Shown here in pieces: positions 1 to 4,989 of a DNA stretch of 5,193 bases. This DNA comes from Treponema sp. GTDB lineage: Bacteria > Spirochaetota > Spirochaetia > Treponematales > Treponemataceae. Location: contig DMQP01000179.1 in NCBI GenBank assembly GCA_003455655.1, positions 1 to 5,193 of the forward strand. The letters are read 5' to 3'. Position 1 is the first letter of the stretch, and every line of letters starts with the position of its first letter. Both the position numbers and the translations under genes were made by a program. The notes below the pieces were generated by a model. That model was not told where the DNA came from, made no database searches, and saw only the letters and a list, made by a program, of their open reading frames with translations.

Positions 1-34
1 ACAGTGAACTGTGAATGGCATGAGTGACACTCAT
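1..34. promoter_or_regulatory. Two small dyads upstream of the TPR-gene promoter, possible operators
   Basis: Two perfect short inverted repeats lie side by side. ACAGTGAACTGT (1-12) has 5-base arms around GA. ATGAGTGACACTCAT (20-34) has 7-base arms around a single A and abuts the -35 hexamer at 35. Their centres are about 20.5 bases apart, roughly two helical turns, and both contain an AGTGA...ACT core. This is the layout expected of paired sites for a dimeric regulator. That role is inference: no regulator gene is visible, and short dyads can occur by chance. The first dyad starts exactly at the window edge, so it could be longer. Confidence 0.35.
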
Positions 35-63
35 TTGACAATATGCACATTTTTCTATAGAAT
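35..63 (+). promoter_or_regulatory. Sigma-70-type promoter for the TPR/lipoprotein unit
   Basis: The -35 hexamer TTGACA (35-40) is a perfect consensus match. It is separated by exactly 17 bases from the -10 hexamer TAGAAT (58-63), which matches TATAAT at five of six positions. Transcription should start near 70, giving a leader of about 30 bases before the ATG at 101. It is the only good promoter seen upstream of the rightward genes, so it probably serves both the TPR gene and the lipoprotein gene behind it. Confidence 0.8.
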
Positions 64-100
64 AGAGTATCACATTTGTTAAGAAGTCTGGAGATATAAA

Positions 101-784
101 ATGGCTGACAAAGTTGATTCAATCGACACAGAAAAAAAAGTAGAAGGATTTATTACCCGTCATCGTCCCTTATTTTTAGGATTACTTATCACTCTTGTCG
201 TAGGAATTCTCGCACTTATTACAATAATTGCAATTCACGAACAGTCTACAAAAAAAGATCTTGCTGCAATTTCTACAACCGAATTTGCTCTTACCAAAGC
301 ATTACCCGATGGATACACTCAGTTAGATGTTGCATCTCGTCAAGAAACAGCACTGGCTGAACTTGAAAAGTACATTAACAAATCTGGCATTGTGGGAGTA
401 CGCGCAAACATGCTTTACGCAGACATTGCATATCAGAAAGCAGATTATGCAAATGCTCTTGACCACTATGTAAGCGCCGCAACATTAAGCAAAAAGAACT
501 ACACCGCTCCCTTGTGCTGGTTTAATGCAGGTGTTTGTGCCGAAGAAATAGGAAATGTTGCAGATGCACTTACCTACTATCAGTCTGCTGTTGATTACAG
601 TGGCGAGTTCCTCTTAGTATCTCATGCACTCTTCTCTATTGGAAGAATTAAAGACGCTTCTGGAGACTGCACTGGTGCTGCAGAAGCATATCAAAAACTG
701 GTTGACGGTTACGAAGGAACAGCATGGGCTAAACTTGCACAGAGTCGCCTTATTGACCTTAAAGCCGATGGACTTATTGAATAA
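101..784 (+). CDS. Membrane-anchored tetratricopeptide repeat protein
   Basis: The product is 227 residues. A short charged N-terminus (about 1-22) is followed by one hydrophobic segment at about 24-46. With no signal-peptidase site, this looks like an uncleaved inner-membrane anchor with the rest exported. The C-terminal 130 residues are helical with TPR-like spacing of small and aromatic residues: a first unit around 100-130 (ADIAYQKADYANALDHY), a second around 138-168 (NAGVCAEEIGNVADALTYY) and a third around 174-206 (GRIKDASGDCTGAAEAYQKL). TPRs are protein-binding scaffolds, so no enzyme activity is expected. The general plan resembles YfgM-type proteins (single N-terminal helix plus periplasmic TPRs), but orthology cannot be claimed from this alone. 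The start is well supported: GGAG at 90-93 lies 7 bases before ATG, and a strong promoter lies upstream. The next gene follows closely on the same strand, suggesting a shared envelope role. Confidence 0.88.
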   Translation: MADKVDSIDTEKKVEGFITRHRPLFLGLLITLVVGILALITIIAIHEQSTKKDLAAISTTEFALTKALPDGYTQLDVASRQETALAELEKYINKSGIVGVRANMLYADIAYQKADYANALDHYVSAATLSKKNYTAPLCWFNAGVCAEEIGNVADALTYYQSAVDYSGEFLLVSHALFSIGRIKDASGDCTGAAEAYQKLVDGYEGTAWAKLAQSRLIDLKADGLIE

Positions 785-802
785 TTACTTTTCGCGGTGG
801 TG

Positions 803-1552
803 ATGAAAGTATTACGCGCTCTTTGTGCAGTAACACTTATGCTCTTTTTTTCGGGATGCGGACTTGATACATTCTATTATCTTGACGCTCCCGAGATTGA
901 TAACTACTGCGAAATGAACGAAGAATCATTTAATAATCTTTACGTTTCTTTTCAAACTGCCGAAACAACAGAAAACAATAGTCTATACCTTTCCTCATCA
1001 TCTGATTTTTCATTCAAGGGAACAGCACTTTATTACAGAATCTACGACAGTACATCTGCAATCACATCATTTAAGCAAATAGTCGATTCACTTAATTCAG
1101 AAACTTCATACGCATCTGCTGCAGAAAGAATTATTTCTGCAAACTACAAACCGCTTTCTCTTTCTGGAACAAGAGAACCTATGCCTCTGGTTCCACAGAC
1201 AGGCACAAACCGTTATGTATATGTTCGTCTTTGTCGTGGAGGCGTAACAGAAGATAACTTTGCACCCGCAGTACGCATTAGCAATGACAGAATAAATGTT
1301 TCAACAGAAGGCAGCGATTTATATGCAAACCAAAGTCCCTGTCGCAGTAACGGTCAATCGTTTGAGTTCGGAAAAGAAAATGTCGCCCTTCCCCTTCAGA
1401 CAGATGAAGACTGCTCGTTAACAGCAAGTAGCGCAGACATTTATTATGTAGACTTATATGCTTTTTCGGTAGGACAGGACACAACCTTTGCTCGTTCATA
1501 CAGCAACGCAGTACATGTCGGAACCATACCAATTAGCGTTGCTCATGAATAA
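803..1552 (+). CDS. Putative lipoprotein, function unknown
   Basis: From ATG 803 the product is 249 residues. It begins with a basic N-terminus (MKVLR) and a hydrophobic core ending in FFSGC, a spirochaete-style lipobox with the lipidated cysteine at residue 19. Two in-frame GTG codons (797 and 800) lie immediately upstream. ATG 803 is preferred because it is the strongest start codon and gives a normal signal peptide. The Shine-Dalgarno match is poor (only GGTGG, too close), so translation may be coupled to the TPR gene, whose stop is 18 bases upstream. The mature part is Ser/Thr/Tyr-rich, with a recognisable segment FKGTALYYRIYDS near residues 72-84 and at least four further cysteines. No catalytic motif is visible. 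It should sit on the periplasmic face of the inner membrane or in the outer membrane. No terminator was found after the stop. Confidence 0.83.
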   Translation: MKVLRALCAVTLMLFFSGCGLDTFYYLDAPEIDNYCEMNEESFNNLYVSFQTAETTENNSLYLSSSSDFSFKGTALYYRIYDSTSAITSFKQIVDSLNSETSYASAAERIISANYKPLSLSGTREPMPLVPQTGTNRYVYVRLCRGGVTEDNFAPAVRISNDRINVSTEGSDLYANQSPCRSNGQSFEFGKENVALPLQTDEDCSLTASSADIYYVDLYAFSVGQDTTFARSYSNAVHVGTIPISVAHE

Positions 1553-1563
1553 GGGCATGTATC

Positions 1564-1638
1564 TGACGCATGGCGGGCTCGAACCGCCGACCCTCTGCTT
1601 AGAAGGCAGATGCTCTAATCCAGCTGAGCTAAAGCGCC
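1564..1638 (-). tRNA. tRNA-Arg(UCU)
   Basis: The minus strand folds into a complete 75-base cloverleaf without CCA. The arms are: acceptor GGCGCTT / ATGCGTC, D stem GCTC / GAGC with loop AGCTGGATTA, anticodon stem TCTGC / GCAGA with loop CTTCTAA, 5-base variable loop GGGTC, and T stem GGCGG / CCGCC with loop TTCGAGC. The anticodon is UCU (positions 1601-1603), decoding AGA and AGG. A20 in the D loop and C35 fit known bacterial arginine identity elements. The discriminator is A at 1564. CCA is not encoded (GAT follows), so it must be added enzymatically. The acceptor stem has a G2-U71 wobble and a U6-U67 mismatch. No hairpin-plus-T-run terminator is seen after it. Confidence 0.95.
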
Positions 1639-1650
1639 AAAAGATGATTC

Positions 1651-1679
1651 ACTATACCGCAAAGTAGGATTATGTGCAA
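1651..1679 (-). promoter_or_regulatory. Sigma-70-type promoter for the tRNA-Arg gene
   Basis: Read on the minus strand, TTGCAC (1679-1674) is followed after exactly 17 bases by TATAGT (1656-1651), four and five matches to the two consensus hexamers. Transcription would begin about 5-7 bases before the mature tRNA 5' end at 1638, a short leader typical of tRNA genes. The -35 hexamer overlaps the upstream in-frame ATG (1672) of the rightward gene, which favours the later ATG at 1699 for that gene. Confidence 0.75.
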
Positions 1680-1698
1680 GTGGTTGCCGGATAAAAAA

Positions 1699-2403
1699 AT
1701 GATAAATACATACAACGAAACTGCCCTACACCGTTCACTAAAAAACTTTTACCTTGTACAAGAAGAGGGAAGCCGAGCGGAATTCAACACTGGTCATTAC
1801 ATTGCAGATATTGTTCGACCTGACGGCTCAATCGTAGAAATTCAAACAGGAAGTCTTTCACACTTAAAACCAAAGCTTACCGAATTTCTTTCTCAGAAAA
1901 AAAAAGTAACGGTAGTGTATCCTTTAGTTACACTCAAATATATTGAAACACTACACACCGATTTAAAATTTACAAAAAAGGAAAGCCCTAAAAAACTACA
2001 ACTGTATGATATGTTTAAAGAGCTTACAGGAATAGCAACTCTATTAAACAACAAACACTTATATCTTGAAATAGTTGAAGTAAGCATTACAGAAGAAAGA
2101 CGACAAACTGAAGTTCCTGTGCAAACACAAAATGGCAGAAGAAGATTTAAAAAGAATTGGATTAAGACAGGAAAAAGATTAGAGTCTATAGGTACAATAC
2201 ATCGCTTTAAGACAAAAGGTGATTGGCTTAAACTGTTACCACCATCAAAAGAATTTACCGTAAAAGAATGTCGGGAAGAACTTTTACAAAAAGGCCTTTC
2301 CCTTACACAAGAACAAGTTTCGCTTATGCTATGGGTGTATGCACATGCAGGATTTTTAAGCAGAACAAAAACAGACCGTGCCTATCTGTATCACAAGCAG
2401 TAA
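1699..2403 (+). CDS. Conserved hypothetical protein, PD-(D/E)XK nuclease-like with C-terminal winged helix
   Basis: Counting from ATG 1699 (234 residues), the N-terminal half shows the order of a PD-(D/E)XK nuclease core: Glu7 in a first helix (NETALHRSLK), Asp37 at the end of a strand (HYIADIVRPDG), then Glu47-Ile-Gln49 (IVEIQT), followed by a helix (SHLKPKLTEFL) and the strand KVTVVYPL. Gln replaces the usual Lys of ExK, a variant known in some families of this fold. The pattern INExxLHxxLK ... DIVRxDGxxxEIQT resembles a widespread uncharacterised family I recall from other bacteria; that is memory, not a search. A basic stretch (NGRRRFKKNW) lies around 145-154, and the last 50 residues (FTVKECREELL ... 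GFLSRT ... AYLYHKQ) look like a DNA-binding winged helix. An in-frame ATG at 1672 would add nine residues. ATG 1699 is preferred because it has GGA 7 bases upstream, begins near the conserved motif and avoids the tRNA -35 box. Cellular role unknown. Confidence 0.8.
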   Translation: MINTYNETALHRSLKNFYLVQEEGSRAEFNTGHYIADIVRPDGSIVEIQTGSLSHLKPKLTEFLSQKKKVTVVYPLVTLKYIETLHTDLKFTKKESPKKLQLYDMFKELTGIATLLNNKHLYLEIVEVSITEERRQTEVPVQTQNGRRRFKKNWIKTGKRLESIGTIHRFKTKGDWLKLLPPSKEFTVKECREELLQKGLSLTQEQVSLMLWVYAHAGFLSRTKTDRAYLYHKQ

Positions 2404-2424
2404 AAAAAAGCGCCATGGATGGCG
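2402..2424 (-). terminator. Intrinsic terminator, third after the flaA pair
   Basis: On the minus strand a GC-rich palindrome (CGCCAT, CC, ATGGCG; effectively a 5-base stem with a 4-base loop, 2411-2424) is followed by one C and then eight T residues (2409-2402). This is a standard hairpin-plus-U-run for leftward transcription. It begins directly at the stop codon of the rightward nuclease-like gene, whose TAA forms part of the A-run. On the plus strand only a weak T-rich stretch follows, so rightward termination here is doubtful. Confidence 0.7.
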
Positions 2425-2440
2425 TAACATTTCTTTGGAG

Positions 2441-2474
2441 AAAAAAAAAGCGAGTTTTCGAAAAGAAAACTCGC
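2441..2474 (-). terminator. Strong intrinsic terminator, second after the flaA pair
   Basis: A perfect 10-base stem GCGAGTTTTC / GAAAACTCGC (2450-2459 and 2465-2474) closes a 5-base loop. On the minus strand it is followed immediately by nine T residues (2449-2441). This is the most convincing of the three hairpins and terminates transcription coming from the flaA genes. On the plus strand it is followed by purines, so it is not a rightward terminator. Confidence 0.88.
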
Positions 2475-2478
2475 AGAA

Positions 2479-2504
2479 GAAAAATCGCACGGAGGCGATT
2501 TTTC
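2479..2504. terminator. Bidirectional terminator hairpin
   Basis: The arms GAAAAATCGC (2479-2488) and GCGATTTTTC (2495-2504) form a perfect 10-base stem around a 6-base loop (ACGGAG). The GC-rich part lies next to the loop and the A/T part at the base, so each strand ends in a run of five T residues. It can therefore act on leftward flaA transcripts (it starts 6 bases after the flaA stop) and on rightward transcripts from the nuclease-like gene, for which it is the best terminator present. Confidence 0.75.
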
Positions 2505-2510
2505 TGACTA

Positions 2511-3236
2511 TTACCACGCATCCATCATATCATCTTCATCACGGTTTTCCATATCGTACAAGTCGGTAACCGCGCGAAGGTCATCAAGATACATGTAGTA
2601 AGAACCCTTTGCTTCCATGGGGTTACAGTCAACACGGAATCCTACAATACGAAGACCAGGTTTTTCACCATGGTAAACGCTTGACTGAACAATACCGTGT
2701 TCTCCATCGAATGAAGGAGGAATTGCAACAGTAATCTTTTTCCATCCGCTGAACTCAAGAGAGCCCATCCACAGTTCAAAGTTGTTGCCGTTGTAGTCTT
2801 GAACCAAAAGCCACAGATTGTGACCCATGTTACGTCCACAAACCCAAACAGATACAGTCTTTGTAATTCCTTCAATAGGAATAGGACGTGCAGCAGTAAT
2901 AAAGAATGAGTTTACACCACGGCGGAAAAATTCAACTTTAACACCAAGAACATTGTCATCGGTGGTATCTGCAGCAGCAGCATCGTTAAGAGGTTCTTTT
3001 GCAAGAGGACCACCTTCAAAGAGACGACCAGAAATAACTCCGTTATCTGGAGAAATGTGTGTATTCCAAGAACCTTCACGTTCAAAGCGATCAACACTTA
3101 CTTCACGCAAAGCCTGACGAGCACTATCGTTTCCGATGGTAGAAGCATCAGGTTCTGAAAGGCTACTAGTCTGAGCGAATGCAGAACCAGCAGCAATGAG
3201 GGCTACCGCAATAACAGCAAAATGTAATTTTTTCAT
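2511..3236 (-). CDS. FlaA-family flagellar filament sheath protein (second of tandem pair)
   Basis: The product is 241 residues, an exported protein of the spirochaete FlaA family, which coats the FlaB core of periplasmic flagella. The signal peptide is residues 1-21 (MKKLHF, hydrophobic core, cleavage after SAFA before Gln22). Family-type blocks follow in order: SVDRFEREGSW (48-57), VLGVKVEFFRRGVN (96-109), TKTVSVWVCGRN (125-136), LLVQDYNGN (143-151), GSLEFSGWKKITVAIPP (158-174), RIVGFRVD (196-203) and YYMYLDDLRAVTD (213-225). The C-terminus is acidic (NRDEDDMMDAW). At 241 residues it is clearly shorter than classical FlaA1 (about 350), so it matches the short FlaA2/FlaA3-type paralogues; which one cannot be settled here. 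Start: AAGGAAGG (3243-3250) lies about 6 bases before ATG in the 12-base gap after the upstream paralogue's stop, indicating cotranscription. Three terminator hairpins follow it. Confidence 0.92.
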   Translation of the reverse strand: MKKLHFAVIAVALIAAGSAFAQTSSLSEPDASTIGNDSARQALREVSVDRFEREGSWNTHISPDNGVISGRLFEGGPLAKEPLNDAAAADTTDDNVLGVKVEFFRRGVNSFFITAARPIPIEGITKTVSVWVCGRNMGHNLWLLVQDYNGNNFELWMGSLEFSGWKKITVAIPPSFDGEHGIVQSSVYHGEKPGLRIVGFRVDCNPMEAKGSYYMYLDDLRAVTDLYDMENRDEDDMMDAW

Positions 3237-3248
3237 CTTTTACCTTCC

Positions 3249-3965
3249 TTATTTGCCTTCGCCTTCATCATCGCCAAAGTCTGACTGACGAAGTTCATAG
3301 CCGTCATAAATATTTGCCAATGTGTTGGTAACATATTTAAAGTTGTCGAAGTAGATCATGTAGTCATCAACAAATTCATTTGCATCAGAGCGAACACGGA
3401 ATCCAACGAAAGTCATATTTTCAGGACCAGAGCGCAATTTTGAATGCTGACGAATATAGCCAGGCACTTTTACAATCAACTCACGCCATCCTTCATACTG
3501 AAGATTTCCAGCGGGAATAGTGTGAACACGACCGTCTGCATCACGAACAAGGAATTCAAGGTAATACAGATAGTTTGCACCCCATACCCAAACATCAAGT
3601 TGAGTAACGGTTCCTAAGAAAGGAATTTCGTATTTATTTCCGTCTTTATCTACAGGATAGACTTCAAACCAGTTGTCGCCCTTTCGGTCAAATACAGATT
3701 TTACACCTAAAACCTGAGCAGTTGGGTCTGAGCTTTTGCGATAGGGACGCAGAGAGTTTGGAATTCCTTCAAAACTCTTGATGATGGGATAACCATCGGT
3801 TGCAAAACGGCTTGCCTGCACCTCCCAAGTCCAGTCCATTTCATCCGGTGTATCGAAGTTGTCGATAACAATTGTCTCTACAGCACGCGAATTGGGCTGA
3901 GCGACTGCCGGAACGCAGAGAGCAAGCGATACAACGCCTGCTAAAATAACTACGCCCTTTTTCAT
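3249..3965 (-). CDS. FlaA-family flagellar filament sheath protein (first of tandem pair)
   Basis: The product is 238 residues. The signal peptide spans 1-22, with cleavage after PAVA before Gln23. A cysteine at residue 17 (LALC) is preceded by Leu rather than Gly/Ala/Ser, so export as a soluble periplasmic protein is more likely than lipidation. The mature protein starts with an aromatic-rich FlaA-type block, VIDNFDTPDEMDWTWEVQ (33-50). It then follows the same order as its neighbour: VLGVKSVFDRKGDNWF (85-100), TQLDVWVWGANY (121-132), LVRDADGR (139-146), GNLQYEGWRELIVKVPG (153-169), FVGFRV (186-191) and YMIYFDNFKYVTN (202-214), ending in an acidic tail. The order of shared blocks shows ancient tandem duplication, but the two sequences have diverged enough to suggest different positions in the sheath. 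GGAG (3972-3975) lies 6 bases before ATG. It is the promoter-proximal gene of the unit. Confidence 0.92.
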   Translation of the reverse strand: MKKGVVILAGVVSLALCVPAVAQPNSRAVETIVIDNFDTPDEMDWTWEVQASRFATDGYPIIKSFEGIPNSLRPYRKSSDPTAQVLGVKSVFDRKGDNWFEVYPVDKDGNKYEIPFLGTVTQLDVWVWGANYLYYLEFLVRDADGRVHTIPAGNLQYEGWRELIVKVPGYIRQHSKLRSGPENMTFVGFRVRSDANEFVDDYMIYFDNFKYVTNTLANIYDGYELRQSDFGDDEGEGK

Positions 3966-4075
3966 TCAAATCTCCTATAACAGTTTGCGTTAATATGTTA
4001 AATCCAGATACTTTTGCTTAGACAAGAAGCACCTTCTTTGTATATCGGCACAAACTGATAATTTAATAAGCCTTT
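3966..4075 (-). promoter_or_regulatory. Structured 5' leader of the flaA pair
   Basis: With transcription starting near 4075, the mRNA has an untranslated leader of about 110 bases. It contains a small hairpin, AAGAAG-GTG-CTTCTT (4038-4024), that can extend with one bulged A to pair ACA with GT. It also has a long-range stem, CAGTTTGTG (4057-4049) with CGCAAACTG (3989-3981), nine pairs including one G-U. The 3' arm of this stem ends 5 bases before the GGAG ribosome binding site, so folding could affect ribosome access. Two GGA elements (CTGGATT and TAGGAGA) could be CsrA-type sites, but this is speculation. No known riboswitch class is recognised. Confidence 0.5.
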
Positions 4076-4125
4076 TTTTACATTATATGACGCACTGGCT
4101 TCTTTGTCAAAGGGTGAACGCAAAC
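3983..4125. repeat. 9-base inverted repeat flanking the flaA promoter and leader, with internal repeats
   Basis: GTTTGCGTT (3983-3991) and AACGCAAAC (4117-4125) are exact inverted copies lying on either side of the promoter and leader. Between them CTTCTTTGT occurs twice in the same direction (4033-4041 and 4099-4107, the latter overlapping the -35 side of the promoter). A near-inverse, GACAAGAAGC, lies at 4021-4030. These repeats may be binding sites of a regulator or simply chance in AT-rich DNA; only their presence is observed. Confidence 0.4.
4082..4110 (-). promoter_or_regulatory. Perfect-consensus sigma-70 promoter of the flaA pair
   Basis: On the minus strand TTGACA (4110-4105) and TATAAT (4087-4082) are both exact consensus hexamers, separated by exactly 17 bases. 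A T-rich stretch (GTTTTTTTGTAGTTTG, 4140-4125) lies upstream and could act as an UP-like element. The housekeeping form, rather than a sigma-28 flagellar form, implies high expression not tied to late flagellar gene control. The promoter lies just after the stop of the leftward lipoprotein gene. Confidence 0.92.
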
Positions 4126-4140
4126 AAACTACAAAAAAAC

Positions 4141-4941
4141 TCAGTCACTCTTCTTTTTAAGGGAACCGCGAGTAAACCAGAAAATCAGGGCCGAAACAGG
4201 CACTCCAAAGCCAATCTGCCAGGGTGAATAGGGACTTGCTGAACGGGCATACAGTTGGGGAATCGTTATAAAGAACTTAAGAGCAGATATCTCGCCACTT
4301 GTCCAGTTTATGGTAACGAAGCCAACGCCAATGAACATTGTTAGCAGAAAGATGACCTTGTATTTAAGGTCTTTCGTCATGCAGCAAACTATAAAGGTAA
4401 TTAGGGAAAAAATAACAGTTCCCAGAGCGGCAAGAAGAATCATGTAATGAGTAGGAGACTTTCCTTTGAGGGTAAAACGGTTGACCTCACGCTGAGAAAG
4501 GGAAGTAGGAGTTATATTTACATAGGAAACTGACATGACATCTGCCGAATCGACATTTGCAGAAACTACGGCATAGCGTCCATCATCCCCTGAGTATTCA
4601 ACGGTAATGGAGCATACAGAAGAACTAGTCCTGTTTCCGGAATCTGTAATCGAAGCAGAAAAAAACTTCCTTGTCTGGTAGCCTATTACCTCGCAATACA
4701 CAGTTCCCGTTGGAAAAAGAGAAGACATTTGCGAAAAGAGTTGAGGTGTAAGCTGCTCCCTTACATTCTCGGAAGTCATAGATATAGCAGCATCGTAATC
4801 TCCTGCCCTAATGCGCTCCATATAATTTATGGCAAAATCACTTTGGGGCTGAGGCAGTTTTGACTGGTCAACTCCCCTTCCCACACAGGAAGAAAAAACA
4901 AGAACTGCAAACAGCAGGACAGGCACTTTTACAAATTTCAT
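4141..4941 (-). CDS. Lipoprotein with soluble N-terminal domain and three C-terminal membrane segments
   Basis: From ATG 4941 the product is 266 residues. The signal peptide ends in LVFSSC, giving a lipidated Cys19. Residues about 34-150 form a soluble exported domain: a helical opening (DFAINYMERIRAGDYDAAISMTSENVREQL) followed by strands (VYCEVIGYQTRKFFSA, SSVCSITVEYSGDDGRYAVVSANV). This resembles the small NTF2-like domains (DUF3887/DUF4019 type) seen in other bacterial lipoproteins; the assignment is tentative. Three hydrophobic segments follow at about 166-188, 194-213 and 243-258, and a basic tail (RGSLKKKSD) should be cytoplasmic. A start 33 bases upstream is possible, but ATG 4941 is chosen because GGAGG (4949-4953) lies 7 bases before it and the signal peptide then begins normally. 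The upstream immunity-like gene ends 48 bases before it on the same strand, so the two may be cotranscribed. No convincing terminator follows. Function unknown. Confidence 0.82.
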   Translation of the reverse strand: MKFVKVPVLLFAVLVFSSCVGRGVDQSKLPQPQSDFAINYMERIRAGDYDAAISMTSENVREQLTPQLFSQMSSLFPTGTVYCEVIGYQTRKFFSASITDSGNRTSSSVCSITVEYSGDDGRYAVVSANVDSADVMSVSYVNITPTSLSQREVNRFTLKGKSPTHYMILLAALGTVIFSLITFIVCCMTKDLKYKVIFLLTMFIGVGFVTINWTSGEISALKFFITIPQLYARSASPYSPWQIGFGVPVSALIFWFTRGSLKKKSD

Positions 4942-4989
4942 GAACACACCTCCAGTATAGGGCAAGCATAGCATCTACATTCATATTAC

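Noticed and set aside
1278..1532. Minus-strand open frame of 84 codons opposite the lipoprotein gene
   Set aside because: The product is rich in Cys, His and Arg with no domain, and it overlaps a better-supported gene fully.
1502..1543. Perfect 8-base inverted repeat AGCAACGC / GCGTTGCT near the end of the lipoprotein gene
   Set aside because: It has a 26-base loop, lies inside coding sequence and is not followed by a T-run on either strand, so it is not a convincing terminator.
2268..2569. Short open frames on both strands across the terminator region
   Set aside because: They run through the nuclease-like gene end, the three hairpins and poly-A tracts, giving lysine/arginine-rich low-complexity products with no ribosome binding site.
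2827..3117. Plus-strand open frame of 96 codons opposite the flaA gene, plus minus-strand shadows in the same area
   Set aside because: They are antisense or out of frame to a clearly conserved secreted protein, with unlikely composition and no start signals.
3249..3965. Possible lipidation of the first FlaA protein at Cys17
   Set aside because: The residue before the cysteine is Leu (LALC), which breaks the lipobox, and a good signal peptidase I site (PAVA before Gln) lies just after it.
4125..4140. T-run on the minus strand right after the stop of the 4141-4941 gene, as a possible terminator
   Set aside because: There is no GC-rich stem before it. It is better explained as AT-rich sequence upstream of the flaA promoter.
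4942..4974. Upstream in-frame ATG at 4974 for the lipoprotein at 4141-4941
   Set aside because: It would put eleven residues before the signal peptide and would translate through the strong GGAGG site that belongs to ATG 4941.
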